DNA of 20,902 bases, from positions 1,651 through 22,552 of the forward strand of contig DIVM01000195.1 in assembly GCA_002435835.1 (NCBI GenBank), in the 5' to 3' direction. The notes below the pieces were generated by a model. That model saw only the letters and a program-made list of their open reading frames with translations, searched no databases and had not been told where the DNA came from. Made by a program: the position numbers and the translations under genes. Each line of letters begins with the position of its first letter. The first letter of the stretch is position 1. Source of the DNA: Firmicutes bacterium UBA6132 (GTDB lineage: Bacteria > Bacillota_A > Clostridia > Tissierellales > Sedimentibacteraceae). Below, piece after piece: positions 15,618-20,902 of this stretch.

Positions 15618-15646
15618 TTGAGTTAATTGTAAGTAAGCGGTATAAT
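15618..15646 (+). promoter_or_regulatory. Near-consensus sigma-A-type promoter
   Basis: TTGAGT and TATAAT are separated by exactly 17 bases. The start would be near 15653, about 34 bases before the GTG of the small membrane-protein frame. Confidence 0.72.
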
Positions 15647-15686
15647 AGAGATAAAATTATACTTTTACTATTTATGGAGTAATTAA

Positions 15687-15764
15687 GTGAATACTATCAT
15701 AAGTATTTTTATCATTATGTTACTTTTAGTGGGGATATCAATTCAATTGATTTTTATTCAATGA
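15687..15764 (+). CDS. N-terminal hydrophobic peptide of a split membrane protein
   Basis: 25 codons from a GTG that has TGGAG at good spacing behind the promoter at 15618-15646. The peptide is one membrane helix (IISIFIIMLLLVGISIQLIF). Its stop overlaps the ATG of the next frame (ATGA). It is more likely the first helix of a frameshifted multi-helix protein than a free peptide, but translational coupling of two small proteins is not excluded. Confidence 0.45.
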   Translation: MNTIISIFIIMLLLVGISIQLIFIQ

Positions 15765-15994
15765 GATTACTTATCTTTATAGGCATTATTTATCTGGCTA
15801 ACAATTTAGTAAAGAAGGATAAAATAGAATCTGGAAAGGAAGCATTATATTTCTATGGATATATCTTTATTGCTATTTTATTCTATTTCAATTATTCCAG
15901 GGAAAAATGGGTTCTTAATGATATTTTAGTAATCAAATTTATTATATTACAACATTATTTTATAAGTAAATATCAAATAGCTTATTTCATTTAA
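15761..15994 (+). CDS. Small membrane protein, probably the rest of a frameshifted gene
   Basis: 77 residues with two or three hydrophobic segments: MRLLIFIGIIYLA, ALYFYGYIFIAILFYF and a weaker VIKFIILQHYFI near the end. There is no ribosome binding site of its own, and its start overlaps the stop of the preceding 25-codon frame, which does have promoter and binding site. The family is not recognised. It stands alone between the restriction-modification and TOTE genes. Confidence 0.45.
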   Translation: MRLLIFIGIIYLANNLVKKDKIESGKEALYFYGYIFIAILFYFNYSREKWVLNDILVIKFIILQHYFISKYQIAYFI

Positions 15995-16102
15995 AAATCA
16001 ACAATTTTTTATTCCAACCTATTTCTTCTCTATCAACACAACAGTCTCCACGTGTATTGTACCAGGAAACATGTATATTTTTATTTGTTATACTTTATAT
16101 AT

Positions 16103-16137
16103 AAAAAAAAAAACCACGACATTTCTGTCGTGGTTTT
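16103..16137. terminator. Strong bidirectional terminator behind the TOTE gene
   Basis: CCACGACA and TGTCGTGG pair around TTTC, with eleven A on the left and TTTT on the right. On the minus strand this is a GC-rich stem followed by a long T run, ideal for ending the TOTE transcript from the right. It also serves the small membrane-protein gene from the left. Confidence 0.9.
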
Positions 16138-16142
16138 GAATG

Positions 16143-16182
16143 ATGGAGGCGGACCGTACCAGTTTATATCCACAATTGATAT
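16143..16182 (+). repeat. Dispersed repeat, copy behind the TOTE gene
   Basis: 40 bases, ATGGAGGCGGACCG through CCACAATTGATAT, identical to 7308-7347. Here the neighbouring hairpin is unrelated in sequence, so the GC-rich core and its tail are a unit of their own. Confidence 0.85.
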
Positions 16183-16281
16183 TTTATTTTATAGGCATAA
16201 ATTGTAATATCAACTATAATTTTAAAGTAAAATTTATAGGTCTCTTGATATCTCAATATACAGGTACATTTAAACTTTTAA

Positions 16282-19191
16282 TTAAGAACTCTTTATTAAA
16301 TCATCCAATGTACCTATTAATTCATTTGCCACACTTTTGTTATCTAATCGCATAATATTTTCATCTGATATTCCAAAATTCAACAAATTTATACCACCAT
16401 ACCATATAATTCTTTGATCAATTACAGCAAATTTTTGAATAATGTTAGGGACTAATATAATATTTGAGCCAATATCTTTTAAGCTTTTTATCATCTCTTC
16501 ATACATTATTTTATTTTTATTTGAGTATTCTGATAATGGCTTTGTTACAACAGTTAATTTTGCACCATTATTTAACCCATTATTGAATAAATCCATCATT
16601 CTAACCAAATATTTTTTAGACATAATAGGGCTTACAATCAAAATTTCAAATCTTGAGGCTGTAACATCACTACTGAAATCTTTAAAAAAATTATTGTTAT
16701 CATAAATAGCATTTCCCGCTTCTAAAGATTTACTATCAGTCTTTATTGAATATCCAATAGAGGAATACCCTTTCAATCTTTTTTGATACATTCTTTCAAG
16801 TACACCAATATGAACATCAATGTAGTCGTAAATAAGAACCTCTTTTTTGTTATTATAAAGTCTATGCAACCTGCCAGCATACTGTTGAACTGTACCTTTC
16901 CAAGCTACAGGCATAGCAAGGAACAATGTATCAAGCCGTGGCTCGTCGAAACCTTCGCCTACAAGCTTGCCGGTTGCAACTATTACAAAATTGCTATTCT
17001 CAGGTATGTTTAACAACTTTTCCATTTCATTTCTTCTTTGCTTTGAGGACATGCTGCCAGTAAGCATTATTAAATAAGAAACTGAATCAACGAGCAAATC
17101 ATATAATAACTTTACATGTTCTTTTCTTTCTGTCAAAACAATTGAATTTCGTAGTTGTTTTTCATTTTTAATTACATCATTTATTATCATACCATTTCTT
17201 AATTGATTAATTTCGATATTCTTATATATATCATTTATGGTCCAATCCTTTTCATCTTGACTGATTGTTTTTCTAAAAGGTGTAAACCTTGGAATTATAA
17301 AATGTTCGAACGGCCTTTTTTCAGCCTGTTCTTTTGGATTAACCTTATATCTTATAGGGCCGCATCTCATAAATATAATGGGCTGATGCCCGTCTTGTCT
17401 GATGGGAGTAGCAGTTAGCCCGTATATATATTTGCTTGGTGCATTCTTTAATACCTGTTCAAAACTAAATGCTGAAACATGATGGCATTCATCAACAATT
17501 ACCATCCCATAATTTTTGATAAATTCTTTCACATCATCTCCTTTTGCCAAAGATTGCATTACTGCAATATCTACAATACCATTTAAATTTTTATATCCAC
17601 CGCCTATTCTGCCTATTATACCAATATTCTTTTTTCGACCTTTTTGGGGACAAACCTGAGGCAGTTCATCATGTATTATCAAAAATTTACTTAAACTATC
17701 GTACCATTGTTCCAAAAGCTGACGAGTGTGAACAAGCACAATTGTATTAACCTTCTTTTCTGCTATTAATTTTGCACCAATAACAGTTTTACCAAATGCT
17801 GTAGTTGCAGATAATACTCCAATATCATGTTCAGCTAAAGCATGATATGCTTCTTCTTGATCATCACGAAGTCTGCCGTTAAATTCAACAACAATATGCT
17901 TACCAAAATTTGTTTTGTCAGTCCACTTAGTATTTATGTTATAATTTGCAAACAAATCATTTAACTCAGTTTCACAACCTCTTGGAATACATAAATAATT
18001 ATTAGTTTCTTCACATAATGTAATAATGCGTGGCTTATCAAAAGTCGATAATCTCATTGCTTGAGATTTATAATATTCAGGATTTTTAAAAGATGACATT
18101 CTCTTAATTATGTTTAAAGCTTTATTTGAGAACCCTTCTTTATCTAAATAAATCATATTTGCTTTTGTTATAATCACTTCTTTAGGAAAATCATTTTGGT
18201 TTAAATTATACTTTGGATTATTTTTTTCCCAAGGTTTAATTTCATCATCGTTGTTTGTTCTTAAGTTTCCAAGTTCATTGCCACTACATAACTCTGATAT
18301 ATATTTTTCTAAATTATCCTCCGATAATTTTTTAATATTACTCAAGAACTGCCATTGGTCTTTAAACGGTTCAAAATTTTTATCTATAAAAACACTATTT
18401 TTATTTTTTCGTGAATAATACTGAAGTGGAAGCGCAATTAGATTACCAAATCCACCTTTTGGTAGGCTATCTTGATTTGGAAATAGCCTGTCATAAGAAC
18501 TGAATTTAATTTCATGTCTTTTTGACATAGCATATGTAAGAAGAGCAGATCCAAATTTTCTTGCTGTTGAAGCGCTAATTTTATCTTCAAAAAAGAACCA
18601 TACATGAGCACCATTACCAGACCTTGAACGTTCAACAGCAAAAGGTATATTTTTCTTAGAACATATTTCTCTTAATACTGTTATATCTTTTTGCCAACCT
18701 TCATCATCAAAATCAATTGCAAGAAAATAACAATCATCCTCCAAAAGTAATGGATAAATACCCAATATTTCTTTACCCCTAAGGTGATCGTCAATTGAAT
18801 CATAATTTAAAGCATCGTATAATTTATTTTCACAATTGGAACATTTAACCGTAGGCTTACGGCAAATTCCTTTTTTCCACTCGTTTAAGCATACCGGTGA
18901 ATATCCAGATTTTCCTTCTCTACTTTGCCATCTTTTTGCATAAACATCGGTTCTACCTTTGAATAATGACATGAAAAGATTAATTTTTTCAGTATTTGAA
19001 CTTTTATTATAAATACCTTTTGGTTCAGAAAACTGAATTTCGTTATCATTAAATAAATCTATTTGATAATTACAATTTACTTTCTTCAATGGCAACTTAA
19101 ACTGATTTCTTAAATCGAGGTTTTCTTTTATAAGCTTTTCGTTTTCTTTCAGCAGTAAATTATATTTTTTCAGAAGTTCAAAATACTCCAT
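16282..19191 (-). CDS. TOTE-type conflict-system protein: primase-like, SF2 helicase and PLD-like domains
   Basis: 969 residues. Residues 1-30 look like a coiled coil. A Cys-rich segment (CLNEWKKGIC, CSNC, 101-120) leads into an archaeo-eukaryotic primase-like domain with IDFDD (159-163), SGNGAHVW (191-198) and GNLIALPLQ (249-257). The helicase domain has ATTAFGKT (462-469), DECH (567-570), LTATP (592-596) and QQYAGRLHR (769-777). The last ~130 residues are PLD-like, but the HxK motif reads IQK (918-920), with KFAVID and WYGGINLL after it, so the catalytic His appears lost. Primase-helicase-nuclease fusions of this type are proposed anti-element conflict proteins. GGAG lies eight bases before the ATG. 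The gene lies 57 bases downstream of abiEii with no terminator between. Confidence 0.88.
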   Translation of the reverse strand: MEYFELLKKYNLLLKENEKLIKENLDLRNQFKLPLKKVNCNYQIDLFNDNEIQFSEPKGIYNKSSNTEKINLFMSLFKGRTDVYAKRWQSREGKSGYSPVCLNEWKKGICRKPTVKCSNCENKLYDALNYDSIDDHLRGKEILGIYPLLLEDDCYFLAIDFDDEGWQKDITVLREICSKKNIPFAVERSRSGNGAHVWFFFEDKISASTARKFGSALLTYAMSKRHEIKFSSYDRLFPNQDSLPKGGFGNLIALPLQYYSRKNKNSVFIDKNFEPFKDQWQFLSNIKKLSEDNLEKYISELCSGNELGNLRTNNDDEIKPWEKNNPKYNLNQNDFPKEVIITKANMIYLDKEGFSNKALNIIKRMSSFKNPEYYKSQAMRLSTFDKPRIITLCEETNNYLCIPRGCETELNDLFANYNINTKWTDKTNFGKHIVVEFNGRLRDDQEEAYHALAEHDIGVLSATTAFGKTVIGAKLIAEKKVNTIVLVHTRQLLEQWYDSLSKFLIIHDELPQVCPQKGRKKNIGIIGRIGGGYKNLNGIVDIAVMQSLAKGDDVKEFIKNYGMVIVDECHHVSAFSFEQVLKNAPSKYIYGLTATPIRQDGHQPIIFMRCGPIRYKVNPKEQAEKRPFEHFIIPRFTPFRKTISQDEKDWTINDIYKNIEINQLRNGMIINDVIKNEKQLRNSIVLTERKEHVKLLYDLLVDSVSYLIMLTGSMSSKQRRNEMEKLLNIPENSNFVIVATGKLVGEGFDEPRLDTLFLAMPVAWKGTVQQYAGRLHRLYNNKKEVLIYDYIDVHIGVLERMYQKRLKGYSSIGYSIKTDSKSLEAGNAIYDNNNFFKDFSSDVTASRFEILIVSPIMSKKYLVRMMDLFNNGLNNGAKLTVVTKPLSEYSNKNKIMYEEMIKSLKDIGSNIILVPNIIQKFAVIDQRIIWYGGINLLNFGISDENIMRLDNKSVANELIGTLDDLIKSS

Positions 19192-19248
19192 TATGTTAAC
19201 TCCATATTACTTTTTATTTGCAGTATAAAAGTATCCTTATAATTATTT

Positions 19249-20145
19249 TTATTTCCAAACATAATTATTAACATCCCAAGATTTTATAAAATCTTCTTTA
19301 TTAAGAATTGAATGGTAAATTGGCTCTAAAAATACTTTTATAGATTTTACTGCATGTTCATAATCTAAATCGCTTTTAATATCAATTCTTGTTTTGAATG
19401 CATTCCATTGTTGCTTTTTTTCTGCTGATTCTTCAAAATCTTTAGTAAATACAGTTGGTATTTTAGGTGTAATAGTATCTCTATGAATAAAAGTACTTTC
19501 TATAGCTTCCCTCAGAATTGCACCATTAAAATTATATAATTTTGATAATGAATAAATATCATAAAAATCTTTCATTCTGCTGTTTGCTTCAGCTAAATAA
19601 ACCATAGCTTGAAACTTTTCAGCAATTACGGATTCTATAGAATATGCTTGAATAATTGGTTTATCCATTTCTAATAGAGACGGATATTCCATTTGAATAG
19701 ATTTCGGTACAATAATATCTCCAAACCCTATATCCATTTGTAACACCTTTTTTGTTTTGTCAAGAAAGGCAGTTAATTTTACTCTAACACCTTCATAATC
19801 AGCATCTTCCTTAATTCGTTCTACTTTTAATGTTGTCAAATCAAACTTTATAGCATCTTCAACATTGATAGAACAAATATTTCTAAAAATTGTTTCTAAA
19901 TTATCAAGAGAGTTATTCAATTGCCTTGCTAACATGTCTATATCCTTTGTTACTCTTGCTTTATCTTCTAAAATTGTATAAAGTAATAGGCCTCCTTTTA
20001 AAATAAATTTCTCTGCATACTCAGATATTGATATCCTGTATAATAAACGTTCAACAATATAAAGGTTAAGCAAATAATCGAATTGCTTTCCTTCTTTAAT
20101 AGCTAAATTTTTCAACTTCGCTTTGATACTAACCGGTTTTATCAT
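19249..20145 (-). CDS. abiEii: AbiEii-type nucleotidyltransferase toxin
   Basis: 298 residues, toxin of a type IV toxin-antitoxin pair of the AbiE phage-abortive-infection type. The nucleotidyltransferase core is clear: FILKGGLLLY (~47-56), VTKDIDML (the G-G...T-x-D-x-D pattern), MDIGFGD, IESVIAEKFQAMV and the C-terminal RMKDFYDIYSL (~217-227). Known members transfer nucleotides, blocking growth unless countered by AbiEi. The start overlaps the end of abiEi by four bases (ATGA), as is typical of the pair. GGAGG lies just upstream within abiEi. It probably forms one operon with the TOTE gene downstream. Confidence 0.92.
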   Translation of the reverse strand: MIKPVSIKAKLKNLAIKEGKQFDYLLNLYIVERLLYRISISEYAEKFILKGGLLLYTILEDKARVTKDIDMLARQLNNSLDNLETIFRNICSINVEDAIKFDLTTLKVERIKEDADYEGVRVKLTAFLDKTKKVLQMDIGFGDIIVPKSIQMEYPSLLEMDKPIIQAYSIESVIAEKFQAMVYLAEANSRMKDFYDIYSLSKLYNFNGAILREAIESTFIHRDTITPKIPTVFTKDFEESAEKKQQWNAFKTRIDIKSDLDYEHAVKSIKVFLEPIYHSILNKEDFIKSWDVNNYVWK

Positions 20146-20747
20146 AAGAGAGCCTCCACATAAGGTTTAATATGTTTTTTTACTCTTAACTTTGTTGCAT
20201 ATTCAAATAACATTTGAATATTTTTATTTTTTCTGGACATATAATTTTTCATTACTTCCAAAGCTACATCATTTCCAACTTTATCTATATATTTAAAAAA
20301 ATCACATACGGTTCTTTCGGGATTATATATCCTAATATTTATATGTTCCATTACATAGTCCACTGCTCCAAGCTCTAAGTATTTATCTGAAATATAAAAT
20401 AATTCAACAGGAGGATATTCTGGGAGTTTAGGTTTAAGCATCTTCGTAGGAATTGTAACACAAATATTTGTAGAATTTACCGTTGATAATTCATGTATTT
20501 CAGCTGCTGAAAAAACGCTGATTACCCCTCTTGGAATAATCCCGTGTATAACTTCAAAATCACTATAATTTTCAAATTCTTCAGCCCATGCATAACAACC
20601 ACTTTTAATTTTAATTATATAGCCATCCTCTAACAATTCAGCTAAATCTCTGCTATTAATTTTATTATCACGTAAAATTGCTGTTTTAACAATTGGCTTA
20701 TTTTCTTCGAATATACTTTTAATTTTATTTAATCTTTCAATATTCAT
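20142..20747 (-). CDS. abiEi: AbiEi-type antitoxin
   Basis: 201 residues. The N-terminal winged helix (~1-55) contains VKTAILRDNKINSRDLAELL and then GYIIKIKSGCYAWAEE, the usual DNA-binding domain of AbiEi antitoxins. The C-terminal domain has the family pieces GVISVFSAAEIHELS and IRIYNPERTVCDFFKYIDKV. Members repress their own promoter and neutralise AbiEii without binding to it directly. The ATG at 20747 follows GGTGGTGATTTA. A near-consensus promoter lies 54 bases upstream. It overlaps abiEii by four bases. Confidence 0.92.
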   Translation of the reverse strand: MNIERLNKIKSIFEENKPIVKTAILRDNKINSRDLAELLEDGYIIKIKSGCYAWAEEFENYSDFEVIHGIIPRGVISVFSAAEIHELSTVNSTNICVTIPTKMLKPKLPEYPPVELFYISDKYLELGAVDYVMEHINIRIYNPERTVCDFFKYIDKVGNDVALEVMKNYMSRKNKNIQMLFEYATKLRVKKHIKPYVEALL

Positions 20748-20800
20748 TAAATCACCACCAAATTATAGTTATAAAATTTTCCATCTATATTTTAGTACAT

Positions 20801-20829
20801 ATTATATCCAATTTTTAACATAATATCAA
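20801..20829 (-). promoter_or_regulatory. Promoter of the abiEi-abiEii-TOTE operon
   Basis: On the minus strand TTGATA and TATAAT are separated by exactly 17 bases, with GG just before the -10 box. The start would be near 20794. Confidence 0.72.
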
Positions 20830-20872
20830 TAATAATTTTTTTATCAACCGTTGTATAAAAACGTCCACAATA

Positions 20873-20902
20873 AAAAAACTCTTCAAATTTGAAGAGTTTT
20901 TT
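20873..20902. terminator. Bidirectional terminator hairpin at the right edge
   Basis: AAAAAACTCTTCAAA is followed directly by its exact reverse complement to the last base of the window. It is nearly the same hairpin as at 7261-7287. Its left flank (GTCCACAATAAAAAAACTC) resembles that of 12731-12749 (ATCCACAACAAAAAAACTC). Confidence 0.8.

Overview
The window comes from a very AT-rich genome with strong GGAGG-type ribosome binding sites. The families present (butyrate-kinase and phosphotransbutyrylase relatives, a B12-dependent acyl-CoA mutase, a PrpR-type sigma-54 activator) suggest a low-GC anaerobic Firmicute of the Clostridia. No tRNA, rRNA or CRISPR array was seen.

Left part (1-7214): a sigma-54-controlled metabolic locus. 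A B12-dependent acyl-CoA mutase large subunit (minus strand, cut by the left edge and lacking only a short C-terminus) lies downstream of a PrpR_N-PAS-AAA+-Fis activator gene. Divergent from the activator runs a plus-strand cluster: an unusual ClpB-like AAA+ ATPase, a butyrate kinase homologue and a phosphate butyryltransferase homologue. A -24/-12 promoter precedes both the mutase and the AAA+ gene. Each has the same palindrome, TTAAC-N4-GTTAA, about 100-125 bp upstream of the expected start. One copy also covers the -10 region of the activator's own sigma-A-type promoter. Together these look like one regulon: an acyl-CoA is rearranged, converted to acyl-phosphate, and used to make ATP. The mutase and kinase both lack several normally conserved substrate-site residues, so the substrate is probably not the textbook one.

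Middle part (7215-12800): an accessory and decay zone. It holds two GNAT acetyltransferases (one with two domains), a small lipoprotein that looks frameshifted, a Phd/YefM antitoxin with no toxin beside it, a decayed ISL3-type transposase, a two-repeat hypothetical protein and a small Pro/Tyr-rich protein. A dispersed repeat, with core ATGGAGGCGGACCG, occurs four times in the window. Three copies sit immediately after a terminator hairpin, and a matching hairpin lies on the right edge.

Right part (13065-20902): a minus-strand defence island. It has a single-chain restriction-modification enzyme (nuclease, N6-adenine methylase and specificity domain) split by a one-base slip in an A tract, a TOTE-type primase-helicase-PLD protein, and an AbiEi/AbiEii type IV toxin-antitoxin pair. 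The abiEi-abiEii-TOTE genes are tightly spaced, with one promoter in front and one strong terminator behind, so they are probably one operon.
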